IMG/VR virus record: IMGVR_UViG_3300045051_000918
Span: 1-47,063 of that record
Strand: one strand, 5' to 3'
DNA: 47,063 nt
Source of the DNA: a virus
In this document: in pieces, positions 14,098 to 21,962 of the stretch
Layout of the letters: each line of letters begins with the position of its first letter
How positions within the stretch are numbered: the stretch's first letter is position 1
The notes under the pieces: generated by a model
Seen by the model: the letters and a program-made list of their open reading frames with translations, nothing else
The model's database searches: none
Told to the model about the DNA's origin: nothing
Made by a program: the position numbers and the translations under genes

Positions 14098-14115
14098 GGT
14101 GTAATCCGTTACACC
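14098..14115. promoter_or_regulatory. Palindromic operator GGTGTAA-N4-TTACACC, copy 2
   Basis: The arms are the same as in copy 1 with centre TCCG. It is followed at once by GCCAAATT (14117-14124), a word repeated in other intergenic regions here. Confidence 0.65.
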
Positions 14116-14154
14116 TGCCAAATTGTTCAGATCGGTTGCGATCCAATACAAAAA

Positions 14155-14183
14155 AAAAGCCGGTCTAAACAGACCAGCTTTTA
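14155..14183. terminator. Bidirectional terminator-like hairpin
   Basis: AAAAGC-CGGTCT pairs with AGACC-AGCTTTT. A run of A precedes and T follows, so it can work on both strands. It shields the 14242 gene from upstream transcription. Confidence 0.65.
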
Positions 14184-14241
14184 ATTCCGGACAATATCGT
14201 TTATGCCCGTTTGCACAATTATTAAACGAGGGCTAAATACC

Positions 14242-15108
14242 ATGAATTCAAACCCTGTGAAATCATATTATCGCGCCGATCCCTTGCTGCTCCTCTACCT
14301 GCTTGAAAACAAACTGAAACCGACATCGGCGATGATTCTTTTCTATTTCATGCTGTGCATGGACCGGGAAAATATGCTCGAAGTCAGCGAAAAAACTCTC
14401 AATGAACATCTTCACAATAGATTTAAAATCGATAGAAAGAATCTCATCCGTTATGTCGGTGCCATTCAGTCTCTTGGCCTCATCGTGAAACTGAGCCCTA
14501 AAGCCATACGCATCAACCCTTGGCTTGCAAACCGTTGCCAAAATTTATCTGGTTTTTGGGAGTTTTCCGATATAAAACTAAATCCGTTAGGTGCTGAATA
14601 TCATGAATGGCTCTGCAGGAACGCTTTGCCTGCGGGTATGCCGTCGTATCGTCGATTGAAAGCATTTGAGCAGCACCGTGAGAAACTTCTCAAAAAATAC
14701 GTGCTTATGAGCCAGCATATTGAAATTGTCGAGAACTTTAAGCGTCAAATACAGCTGCTAATCGATGAGCAATCTGACGACGTTCTGAATTATCTTGAGA
14801 CAATGAAACAAAAAGACCAAGAGATTGAAAGTTTAAAAATCGAGCGAAAGGAACGGGACATGCGAATAGAAAAGCTTGAGGGTGAGATTATTAAGTCTAA
14901 CTTAGAGAAAGACGATATAGCGCGCCGTTCGGAAATCACGATGAAACGTTTTGAAATGAAGATGGATAACTATATGAAGCAGATCCTTGCTGAACTTCGT
15001 AAGCAGGATGTCGACAAAGCAGAAAAAATGCTTCTCACCGTAATAAACGGCGGCAGAGGCAAAGCGTCTGCAAAATCTCGCAAGGATGATGAGCCTCTCC
15101 TTCACTAA
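14242..15108 (+). CDS. Winged-helix/coiled-coil protein, possible replication or regulatory factor, 288 aa
   Basis: The ATG at 14242 has GAGGG nine bases upstream. Residues 1-105 look like a winged-helix domain of the kind seen in plasmid/phage replication initiators (TSAMILFYFML, then LNEHLHNRFKIDRKNLIRYVGAIQSLGLI). Residues about 150-265 form a long charged coiled coil. Twin palindromes upstream could be its binding sites, as with initiators that bind iterons. The call is by shape and context, not by a recognised family. It converges with the late operon, overlapping by four bases. Confidence 0.55.
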   Translation: MNSNPVKSYYRADPLLLLYLLENKLKPTSAMILFYFMLCMDRENMLEVSEKTLNEHLHNRFKIDRKNLIRYVGAIQSLGLIVKLSPKAIRINPWLANRCQNLSGFWEFSDIKLNPLGAEYHEWLCRNALPAGMPSYRRLKAFEQHREKLLKKYVLMSQHIEIVENFKRQIQLLIDEQSDDVLNYLETMKQKDQEIESLKIERKERDMRIEKLEGEIIKSNLEKDDIARRSEITMKRFEMKMDNYMKQILAELRKQDVDKAEKMLLTVINGGRGKASAKSRKDDEPLLH

Positions 15109-15476
15109 AACAGCTTCCCCTTTTCGATCATCTGAAGCACTTCATCTGCAGGAGTGCTTTTTCTTTTTACGATGAATAGCGAATCAAATTCCCGATCACC
15201 GAAATCATTAACGCCCACGCAGCAAACGGAATCATCGTTAATAATTTTGCTTCGACCAAACACAAATGAGCCGAGCATGGTCTCATCGAGAGGCTTTCCC
15301 CTCATCTTGAGATCCTCGTCCACCTGTGCTCTCAAGCCTTTCAAGTGAGTGATCTCGTCCTCGATCTGTTCGAGCAGGTCCACCATGTCCCCTTTCGCTT
15401 CACATGTCCTGTGATGGATGTCCAAGATAAATAGAAGTCCGATCGTAAGCATAATAAAGCAGAGCAGAAATTCCAT
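15105..15476 (-). CDS. Membrane-anchored hypothetical protein, 123 aa
   Basis: ATG at 15476 has GGAG six bases upstream. Residues 1-20 form one transmembrane helix. A coiled region (LLEQIEDEITHLKGLRAQ) and a beta-rich C-terminal domain follow. It lies downstream of a minus-strand terminator, so it may be expressed by read-through or its own promoter. No function is recognised. Confidence 0.7.
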   Translation of the reverse strand: MEFLLCFIMLTIGLLFILDIHHRTCEAKGDMVDLLEQIEDEITHLKGLRAQVDEDLKMRGKPLDETMLGSFVFGRSKIINDDSVCCVGVNDFGDREFDSLFIVKRKSTPADEVLQMIEKGKLF

Positions 15477-15488
15477 ACGCATCTCCAA

Positions 15489-15517
15489 ATAAAAAGGCCC
15501 CCACCAAAGATGGGGGC
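15489..15517 (-). terminator. Late-operon rho-independent terminator
   Basis: On the minus strand GCCCCCA and TGGGGGC form the stem and CTTTTTATTT follows. It lies 43 bases after the vWA gene and is the natural end of the late operon. Confidence 0.85.
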
Positions 15518-15539
15518 GTCAAACTAAGGAACATGCCGT

Positions 15540-15565
15540 TCAATCAATCAATCAATCAATCAATC
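15540..15565 (-). repeat. Tetranucleotide repeat (GATT)n at the vWA stop codon
   Basis: On the minus strand GATT is repeated about six times, and the first repeat supplies the stop codon of the vWA gene (GAT TGA). Such tracts change length easily, but only read-through would alter this protein. Confidence 0.85.
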
Positions 15566-16174
15566 CGAAATTGCCCCTGCAAGAGCTTCGGTCAATGTCT
15601 TGTCTCCCAGTTCGTCCATGGTCAGGGTATCGACGATATCGAACTTGGCGTCTTTCAGATCGTCATCGAGTTGCTTCAGAAAGTGCCGTGCTCCCTGGTC
15701 GTTGCCGACCTGCACGAAAAGAATCCCGTATTCCTCGTCGCGGTCCAGCAGATTGCTGAACGAGGTTATGGCTTTCTTCACGGCCGACTGATCATCGGGA
15801 CTTCCATCCGTTACGACGACTGCGATCTCACCATTTGGCTTCAGTTCGCCAGCTTTCTTGCGCTTCTGAAAGTCTGAGAAGATCGCCGTTAAAACTCCAT
15901 CAAGATTTGTGGAGCCGTTCGGTTCGACTTCCTCAAAGATGCGCGCCACTTGTGCCGAATCAGTGACATTATCAAAACGGCGATGCTTACCAGCAAAAGT
16001 ATATACCGTGAGACCGTCCGGGTCATAGGTCGCGGCCTTTCGTGCAAGTGCTGTGGCTGCTTCTGCAGCGGACTCCCAACGGGATCTGCCGCCTGTCTGG
16101 TCTTTGGTTCCCATGCTTCCGGAGCTATCGACGACAAACACGAAGTCCCGGTCTTTAAGCTGAACTGGTTCCAT
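15560..16174 (-). CDS. von Willebrand A-domain protein, 204 aa
   Basis: The whole protein is one vWA domain. The metal-ion site (MIDAS) is complete: Asp16, Ser18 and Ser20 in DSSGS, Thr89 in GSTNLDG and Asp123 in VTDGSPDD. vWA domains bind protein partners through the metal; the closest resemblance is to TerY-type cytosolic bacterial proteins. It has no signal peptide. It follows the coiled-coil gene by four bases at the end of the late operon, so the two probably act together. A virion or defence-related role is open. Confidence 0.9.
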   Translation of the reverse strand: MEPVQLKDRDFVFVVDSSGSMGTKDQTGGRSRWESAAEAATALARKAATYDPDGLTVYTFAGKHRRFDNVTDSAQVARIFEEVEPNGSTNLDGVLTAIFSDFQKRKKAGELKPNGEIAVVVTDGSPDDQSAVKKAITSFSNLLDRDEEYGILFVQVGNDQGARHFLKQLDDDLKDAKFDIVDTLTMDELGDKTLTEALAGAISD

Positions 16175-16177
16175 TCA

Positions 16178-17110
16178 TTACCTCTTTTGCTGTGAGTCAG
16201 ATGACCCTTGGGTTACGATAATTTGCTTACTGGCACTGTCGACAGCTCTCTGGGCGATCTCCTGAACCTTCTGGGTCGCGTCCTTGGCAATCGCAGAGAG
16301 CTGAATGTTTTGCTGAGACAAGTCGTCGACTTTGCCCTGAAGAAGCTGTATCTGCTGGCATGCAAGGTTATGGCTGTTCTGCAGGTTGGCTTTCTCGATC
16401 TGGAATGTAAATTCGAGTTCCTTCTTTTGGGACGCGACAGCAATGGCAACTGTCCTATCGACTTCTTTCTTTTTATCGTCGTCATAGGTCTGAAGCCGTG
16501 CCTTGTTCTTATTGAATTCCTCGGTCCATTCCTGGATCCATTTTTCCTTGGCCAGGATTCTGTCTTCCCTTTCCATAAAGGCTTTCAGGAATTCCTGCTC
16601 GCGCTGCTTTTTGTGGTCGTTCCACTGGTCCTCGTCCTTTTTTCTGGCCATGTCGCGGTTGTAGGCATAGATGTCGTCGTCCCGCTTTCGCTGGAGCTGA
16701 AGCTCCTTTTTCTGGTCCTCGTATTGACGGAGCCAAGCCTTCTTCTCCTCGTCAAACTTGAGGCGCTCCGCTTCATTTGCGGTCATGAGTGCATCGAGGC
16801 TTTCGGCTTCCGCCTTTATTCCGTACAGTTCTTCGAGGTTCTTGCGTTCAAAGGCGATAGCCTCCTGCACCACCTTGAAGTTCTCAAGCTGGGAAGACAC
16901 AAGGGATGCAATGGAATCGAGAGCCGAGGATATCGTGATCTTATAGCTGCCGATCGTCGTCACGAGATCGTTATGATTCAGTTCCTTCGCCTGGGATACA
17001 GACTTTGTTCCCTGCTCACGGGCCTTTTTTTTCTGAGCTGTTTCCTTTCCCTTGCTGGCCGAAAGATTATCAGTGTGCGCTTCGGAGACCTTTTTTGCCG
17101 TCGATGTCAT
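16178..17110 (-). CDS. Long coiled-coil protein, 310 aa
   Basis: AAGGAG precedes the ATG. After a Lys/Ser-rich N-terminus, residues about 45-100 include an SSALDSIASLVSSQLENF helix and ERKNLEELYGI. Residues 110-300 are a nearly continuous charged coiled coil. The ELYGI block recalls chromosomal proteins found beside vWA proteins, from memory and without a family name. It is very likely a partner of the downstream vWA protein, as scaffold or filament. Confidence 0.75.
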   Translation of the reverse strand: MTSTAKKVSEAHTDNLSASKGKETAQKKKAREQGTKSVSQAKELNHNDLVTTIGSYKITISSALDSIASLVSSQLENFKVVQEAIAFERKNLEELYGIKAEAESLDALMTANEAERLKFDEEKKAWLRQYEDQKKELQLQRKRDDDIYAYNRDMARKKDEDQWNDHKKQREQEFLKAFMEREDRILAKEKWIQEWTEEFNKNKARLQTYDDDKKKEVDRTVAIAVASQKKELEFTFQIEKANLQNSHNLACQQIQLLQGKVDDLSQQNIQLSAIAKDATQKVQEIAQRAVDSASKQIIVTQGSSDSQQKR

Positions 17111-17345
17111 GACTGCTCCTTCTCAAAGGGTGATCGTGTCTATAAGCTTCCCAGCATGTTCTTGAGCAAAACGTCCGGGGAGATTTCCTCGAGTGAACTG
17201 ATCGCTCGAAAACGATATTGCACTGCAGGCAGGTCGTCATGCGTTTAACGCGACGCTTACATGCGAGCGAGCAGCAACCTTCAAATTCCTCGTAAACCCG
17301 ATCGGGGATTTGCATCTCGCAAATGTTGCAGCGCACGAACTTCAT
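17070..17345 (-). CDS. Double zinc-knuckle protein, 91 aa
   Basis: Two CxxC-CxxxC sets are visible: Cys6/Cys9 with Cys25/Cys29, and Cys39/Cys42 with Cys60/Cys64. This suggests two treble-clef-like zinc sites. The last third is basic. It overlaps the coiled-coil gene by 41 bases, so the three genes 17345-15560 form a unit. It could be a nucleic-acid or protein-binding adaptor. The family is not recognised. Confidence 0.7.
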   Translation of the reverse strand: MKFVRCNICEMQIPDRVYEEFEGCCSLACKRRVKRMTTCLQCNIVFERSVHSRKSPRTFCSRTCWEAYRHDHPLRRSSHDIDGKKGLRSAH

Positions 17346-17356
17346 GGTTAGACTCC

Positions 17357-17397
17357 GAAAAGAAAACCCCGTGTACCCCTCCGCTCAGGGGCCACGG
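17357..17397 (-). terminator. Terminator-like hairpin after the internal virion genes
   Basis: On the minus strand CCGTG...CACGG encloses CCCCT/AGGGG, and GGTTTTCTTTT follows. It separates the virion genes from the zinc-knuckle/coiled-coil/vWA trio, which may therefore be expressed separately or by read-through. Confidence 0.65.
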
Positions 17398-17482
17398 TCG
17401 CATTTTGGGATGTCAACTCTCTATATCTGATCTGTATTGCAGTAGGCATGTTGTACCAATGATGCCGGGGAAGGTCGAGTTG

Positions 17483-19171
17483 CTACTCGGTACGGCTATC
17501 CTGCGCTTCCTGCATTCTTCGCAGGTATTCTTCGGCGGAAATATTATAAAGCGGGTAACCAATAAATTGGGGATCGCTTGCATTACTCGTGGACATCGTC
17601 ACAGCAGCAGGACGCAGGATTGAATCCATGAGCCCAGGTCCACCGCGACTCGGAGCAACTGCCAGCTGCTTGAAGATGTTGGGGCCAAAGACATCGCGGA
17701 TAAAGCCTACTGTGGCCAGTTCCGGGGACTGCGAGGCCATCCCGATCATGGTCGCATAGCTTGGAGTCTTGAGGCCAAAATGGGTTTCATTTGTCGCGCG
17801 CTTGATCTTCGCAAGCGTGTCGCCGTCTCCATATTTCTCTGCGAAGTCCTTCAGGATCTGCTGGGTCGTCTCCTTCTTTCTGATCTGCCGGAGCCGGTTG
17901 AAAGTCGGGTCCACTGCCTCGTAGCGAACTTCTTTACCAGGACCGAACTTCAGGGCTTTTCTGAGCTTTTCAACTGCATCGGTGTCCGTTGCAACCGACT
18001 CCATTACGTCTGCGTATTGAGTATTCTTTTTCCCAAGCGTTTCATTGATTGCTCCACGAGCCATTTTATAGGCGTCGGCCACGAGTTTATTGGCGCCGGT
18101 TGAGTTCCGGTCATACTTCGCCATGGTTTCAAGGCTCGCATAAAACCGCTGAAGCTCCTTCTCTGTGAGGTATCCCTTGTCCCCAGCGAGGCTTTGCAAA
18201 AATGCCAGATTGCTTTTCAGCTGCTGCTCAACCTGAGGCCCGAACTGGCTTCTGAGTCTGCCAGAGACGGGATCCTTGAAGAGGACATCCCGCTTCGTGA
18301 ACTTGTCGAGGATCATCATTGTCAGGTCCCGTGGACTCAGCGTCGGGTTGTCCGTGAGCTTATCAAGCGCTTGCTGCTTTGCCTGCGAGGCCCCTTCGGA
18401 AACCTTATTTGCCATGGGAATGATATTGTCTTTGGCGATCTCCTCAATCGTTTGCGCCTTGCCCCGATAGACGTGTGGGTCATCCAGGACTTCCTTGGCG
18501 ACCTGCTGGGGCACCTTGAAGACGGGCTTTGCGATTCGCTCCATGGTCCACTTTGCGGCCTCGGTCAGGGGCTTTTTAACAGGACTCAGAAGGGCTTTCC
18601 CAGCAGCTGATCCAGCCTTGGCGAGACCAAGCCCCATGAGACCTTCGACTGCGCCTTTGCCCGCATCCAAGGCTGCGATCTTTGGACCTGCCAATGGGTC
18701 CTCATACTCGGGATCTGAGTATGGGCGGGTTCCGTAGCCCATGCCCATGACGGCGCCTTGAGCAGCAGCCAATTGCGCTGCCCGAAGAAGGGCTGGTATA
18801 CGGCCAAGCTTTGCGACGTTCCCAACACCAAGGCCAGGAACGAACATCGTCCCAACCGAGCCAGCGACTTCGCCGCCAAGCATCTTTCCTGGAGCCAGTC
18901 GCCGGTATCGCTCGATCTCTTTTTGCTTTTCATTCCAAACGTCGCGGTAGTCCCTGCCAGATAACGCTGCCTCATACTTTGCTGCGAGTTCGTCGGAAAA
19001 GCCAAACGTTACGCCCTGCATGAGGCCCGTGAAAAAGGGGTCGTCTTCTTCCGTGAGCTGGTCGACTGTAGCCTGAGCACCCTTCGATGGAGCCCTTTGC
19101 CAGCCATCACCATCAGCCTTTGCCGCAGCGGGAGCCGATTTGGGCTTTGCCCTTTGCCATTCATCAGCCAT
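17483..19171 (-). CDS. Putative internal virion (ejection) protein, 562 aa
   Basis: The protein starts with two WQRA repeats in a disordered Lys/Ala region. A Gly/Ala-rich amphipathic stretch follows (residues about 90-205, GEVAGSVGTMFVPGLG and similar). The rest is helical. Gly/Ala-rich membrane-active segments are typical of podoviral proteins that leave the capsid with DNA and form a channel. Last gene before a terminator; GAGGAG precedes its start. The role is inferred from composition and position among virion genes. Confidence 0.6.
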   Translation of the reverse strand: MADEWQRAKPKSAPAAAKADGDGWQRAPSKGAQATVDQLTEEDDPFFTGLMQGVTFGFSDELAAKYEAALSGRDYRDVWNEKQKEIERYRRLAPGKMLGGEVAGSVGTMFVPGLGVGNVAKLGRIPALLRAAQLAAAQGAVMGMGYGTRPYSDPEYEDPLAGPKIAALDAGKGAVEGLMGLGLAKAGSAAGKALLSPVKKPLTEAAKWTMERIAKPVFKVPQQVAKEVLDDPHVYRGKAQTIEEIAKDNIIPMANKVSEGASQAKQQALDKLTDNPTLSPRDLTMMILDKFTKRDVLFKDPVSGRLRSQFGPQVEQQLKSNLAFLQSLAGDKGYLTEKELQRFYASLETMAKYDRNSTGANKLVADAYKMARGAINETLGKKNTQYADVMESVATDTDAVEKLRKALKFGPGKEVRYEAVDPTFNRLRQIRKKETTQQILKDFAEKYGDGDTLAKIKRATNETHFGLKTPSYATMIGMASQSPELATVGFIRDVFGPNIFKQLAVAPSRGGPGLMDSILRPAAVTMSTSNASDPQFIGYPLYNISAEEYLRRMQEAQDSRTE

Positions 19172-19174
19172 TGC

Positions 19175-20482
19175 TTACTCCTCGCGACCGCGTTTAATGA
19201 CTTTGATTTTTCGGCTCTTCATTTCCTGGAGGAACTTATTGACCTTTTCGGCTGGAATGATCCAGTCATCGCCTTTACCGTCCGCAGGACTGAAGCGGTA
19301 GCGACCTTTGTCAACGGCGAACTTTTTCGCAATGGGTCGTACGACATCATTCGGATTATGTCCGGCCAGTGCTGCCCGCTCCATGTATGAACGCTCAACA
19401 GCTTTATATTCCCGGTTCACAATGCTTTCAAAGCTATCGAGCATCGCCGCGATCTGCTCGCGCTGGGCGGATGGAAGCCGACCACCCGTGAAAAGCTTAT
19501 TGGGCGCGTTGATCAGCTGATCGACCACACCAGCAGACTTTGAAAAGTCCTTGGCTTCGTTCATCATGACAGCGCTGTCACGATCGAGTTCCTTCAAAAG
19601 TTGGATCACGATCGCATAGTCCGCGGTCCCTGGACTGAGGTTCGGGGAATAGAGAAGGTCCCTTAACCTTTGAGTTTTTTCAATGTTACCGGCCCGCTTT
19701 GTAACGATGTCTTCTTTGTTAAATTCCCGCTGAAGCTCATTGAGGTTTTTCCTTTGATCTGCCGCGATGTCCCTATTCTGGGTATCGGCCCGGTTCTGCG
19801 CATCATTGTTATTTTGCATGACCTGGGTCTGGAGCCTGAGCCTTGCAAGGTCCTCAGCCGTACCTCCACGCAGCGCCTTCCGCAGAGCTTCATACATCTG
19901 CGCCCTTTGAAGGGGGGACTGCATGCCCTGCTTTTCCTCATACTCTTTGAGCCTTGTCTGGTATTCAGCCAGCAAAGCCTGACCCTTCACCTGCTGGAGG
20001 GCCTGACTGTCAGAGTTCAGCGCCTTGATGTCTTTGAGCTGGTTCAGCCGATCCTGCGTAAAGTTTGGCGTCATGGACGCGAGCTTTGTCCCGTAGAGAG
20101 TATCGGAAAGTCCCGCAAGTCCACGCAGGTCAAGGGGAAGGTTCGTCGTATCGGGTGGCTTAACTGCCGCTTTGAGTTCGTCCATGTTGAACTTTGGAAA
20201 CGGGTTTTCCGTATCCTTTGAGAGCAGTCCGAGATACTCAGCCGCCGTCTTAAGGTACTCAGGGTCAACGGGTGGACCGTTGTCCTGAAAGCTTGGAACC
20301 GGCATGAGAAGAGGCTGAGCCCTTGGGATCTCGCGGACCTTGATAGGTTCTTCGGGAGCCGGAGCAGATGCCACGTAAGGCTTTGCCGGGACATTGGGCG
20401 CCACGGGCACAACCTTTCCCACCTTTTTCTTTTTCGTTACGTCGTCATACATTGGGCCGAAAAGTTGATCCAAAAGTCCCAC
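19175..20482 (-). CDS. Putative internal virion protein, 435 aa
   Basis: GTG start with GGAGGG eight bases upstream. It has a Pro-rich disordered N-terminus (residues 20-75) and then a long helical body rich in Gln, Asn and Asp (MQNNNDAQNRADTQNRDIAA). It lies three bases upstream of the 562-residue gene and was probably acquired with it. Helical, Gln-rich large proteins here fit an ejection or internal-core role. No specific family is recognised. Confidence 0.55.
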   Translation of the reverse strand: MGLLDQLFGPMYDDVTKKKKVGKVVPVAPNVPAKPYVASAPAPEEPIKVREIPRAQPLLMPVPSFQDNGPPVDPEYLKTAAEYLGLLSKDTENPFPKFNMDELKAAVKPPDTTNLPLDLRGLAGLSDTLYGTKLASMTPNFTQDRLNQLKDIKALNSDSQALQQVKGQALLAEYQTRLKEYEEKQGMQSPLQRAQMYEALRKALRGGTAEDLARLRLQTQVMQNNNDAQNRADTQNRDIAADQRKNLNELQREFNKEDIVTKRAGNIEKTQRLRDLLYSPNLSPGTADYAIVIQLLKELDRDSAVMMNEAKDFSKSAGVVDQLINAPNKLFTGGRLPSAQREQIAAMLDSFESIVNREYKAVERSYMERAALAGHNPNDVVRPIAKKFAVDKGRYRFSPADGKGDDWIIPAEKVNKFLQEMKSRKIKVIKRGREE

Positions 20483-20497
20483 GGCTCATGCCCTCCA

Positions 20498-20977
20498 TTA
20501 AGTGCGATTAGGCGAAATCACCGGCATCATCGGCGGCGGCGCATAGGGATTGCCCGCATCTTCCGGCCCCGTGTAGGGATTGGGTTGAGGCGCTTCATAG
20601 CCTTTGTAGCTGGGGCCTAAAAGCATCTCAATGAGCCCATTGATCCCGTTTCGATTACGAATATGCTCCCTGCGAACGAGACGATTTGCATACGATCCGG
20701 CGTTTTCAAGCTCCCGCAATCCCGCTGGCTGGTTCATCATCTGCATCACTGCAGGGGGAAACGCTGAATCCATCGGAGTCTGGCCCTGGAGCGGCTGAGG
20801 CGAGGGTTGCATGGCCCTGGCCTGCATTTGCATGAGATCGAGCACTGGTTGTGGGAGGTTCGCTGATCCGCTATCGAGCGGAGCTTCAGGAGCCTGCTCC
20901 CCCTTGCCGGGTTTGGTCTTGATTGTAACGGTGCGCTCAAGATTTGGGTCACCGAGAATTTGCGAAAGATAGTCCAT
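20498..20977 (-). CDS. Pro/Gln-rich virion-operon protein, 159 aa
   Basis: The ATG at 20977 is preferred because GGAGG lies six bases upstream; an ATG six bases earlier is too close to that site. The protein is Pro-, Gln- and Met-rich and mostly low complexity, with a short helix near residues 95-120. Such proteins accompany podoviral ejection proteins. The function is unknown. Confidence 0.6.
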   Translation of the reverse strand: MDYLSQILGDPNLERTVTIKTKPGKGEQAPEAPLDSGSANLPQPVLDLMQMQARAMQPSPQPLQGQTPMDSAFPPAVMQMMNQPAGLRELENAGSYANRLVRREHIRNRNGINGLIEMLLGPSYKGYEAPQPNPYTGPEDAGNPYAPPPMMPVISPNRT

Positions 20978-20979
20978 GG

Positions 20980-21393
20980 TCATCCTCCACTAAATGGATT
21001 GCGGGTTTGGAAGGGGTTGTAAGCCTTGTACGAGTAAGGGCCTACGTCGGGTGCTCCCTGACTCATGGTCGGGTCCTGCACAGCATAGGGAACAAAGACA
21101 TCGGTTTTATCGGTCTGAGCCTTGCCAGCCGCAGCCGCCAGGGCCGCAGCCTGGGCCTTTTGAGCGTCGCGATCTTCGAGCTGGGTCATGAGGCTATAGC
21201 CCGTGAGCAGACCCTGGATTGCGCCTGGGTTCTGGTAGTTTTGTTCCATGGGAAGAGCCTGAGGAGCACTGCCGAAGATTGGCGAATACATGTTGATCAG
21301 GGCCTGCTCTTTTCGAGCCCTGTCCTGCGCCTGCTGCTGCTTGTATCCCATGTAGCCGCCAGCCACTGCCGACGCGATAGGTAACCACCACAT
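20980..21393 (-). CDS. Small virion-operon protein with hydrophobic N-terminus, 137 aa
   Basis: The N-terminus WWLPIASAVAGGYMGY is hydrophobic and Gly-rich and is followed by a Gln/Arg helix. The middle is Ala/Gln-rich. This pattern (membrane segment then helix) is common in podoviral ejection proteins. It overlaps neither neighbour but is only 2-3 bases from each, so they are tightly linked. Confidence 0.6.
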   Translation of the reverse strand: MWWLPIASAVAGGYMGYKQQQAQDRARKEQALINMYSPIFGSAPQALPMEQNYQNPGAIQGLLTGYSLMTQLEDRDAQKAQAAALAAAAGKAQTDKTDVFVPYAVQDPTMSQGAPDVGPYSYKAYNPFQTRNPFSGG

Positions 21394-21395
21394 TT

Positions 21396-21953
21396 TTATA
21401 CTCCTTGTTGCTGGGCGATTTTTCTCGCGGTTTCGAGCTGCCTCTGGAGGAACGCTTCCTTGAGCTGCTCCATGTAAATATTCGTGGCTTTCTTCTCAGC
21501 TTCCGTCGCCATATCCTGCGCCCTTTGGTTCATGATCCGCTGGTTCGCATCGAGCGTCGACTGATTCAGGCCAACGTTGAATTTTTGCGTGTCATAGAGA
21601 TTTTGCGCATCCATCTGATCGTAAGCAGCCTGAGATCCCTGCGAGAGGTTCACCCTCTGGCGTTGACCCTGAGCAAGGATTGCCTGCCGGTCTGCAGCCG
21701 AAAGTCCCCCGGTTGAGGCAAGCTGGTTCATCGTCGTCAGGTTCCCCGACTGGACCCCGGCACCGACCGATTGAAGCGCCCTCTGCCTCATGGGATCATA
21801 GTATTGGCCCAGCATGCGCATGGAGTTCAAAGTCTGAACAGGATAGCTGTAGACGCTCTGCTCATAGGCTTTGATGTCGTCCCCATAGGGATTTCTCGGT
21901 TGCCTTTCGGTAGGTACCGGCATATTGCCTGTAGGAGCTGCTACGAGTGACAT
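21396..21953 (-). CDS. Helical virion-operon protein, paralogue A, 185 aa
   Basis: It is rich in Gln, Ala and Asn. The core from GGLSAADRQAILAQGQRQR to a helical Asn/Gln run aligns with residues around GPLSASDRMNAAQNFNRQR in the next gene (21963-22805), so the two are paralogues. It probably belongs to the ejection or tail-inner set. No named family is recognised. Confidence 0.6.
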   Translation of the reverse strand: MSLVAAPTGNMPVPTERQPRNPYGDDIKAYEQSVYSYPVQTLNSMRMLGQYYDPMRQRALQSVGAGVQSGNLTTMNQLASTGGLSAADRQAILAQGQRQRVNLSQGSQAAYDQMDAQNLYDTQKFNVGLNQSTLDANQRIMNQRAQDMATEAEKKATNIYMEQLKEAFLQRQLETARKIAQQQGV

Positions 21954-21962
21954 TTTCTTTCC

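Larger units (their letters stand above)
13615..14241. other. Gene-poor region with hairpins and operators
   Basis: About 630 bases carry no credible gene. It holds nested inverted repeats near 13692-13758 (GTTCT/AGAAC around GTAGC/GCTAC), a 7-bp GC stem at 13838-13866, a CCCC-GAA-GGGG hairpin near 13920, twin palindromes at 14066 and 14098, and a bidirectional terminator at 14155-14183. The first half may encode a structured RNA; the second half is a control region for the gene at 14242. Confidence 0.55.

Noticed and set aside
16208-17248. Long plus-strand frame of 346 codons
   Set aside because: It is antisense to the coiled-coil gene. Its Leu/Val/Phe-rich composition is the expected shadow of Lys/Glu/Gln codons, and it has no ribosome site.
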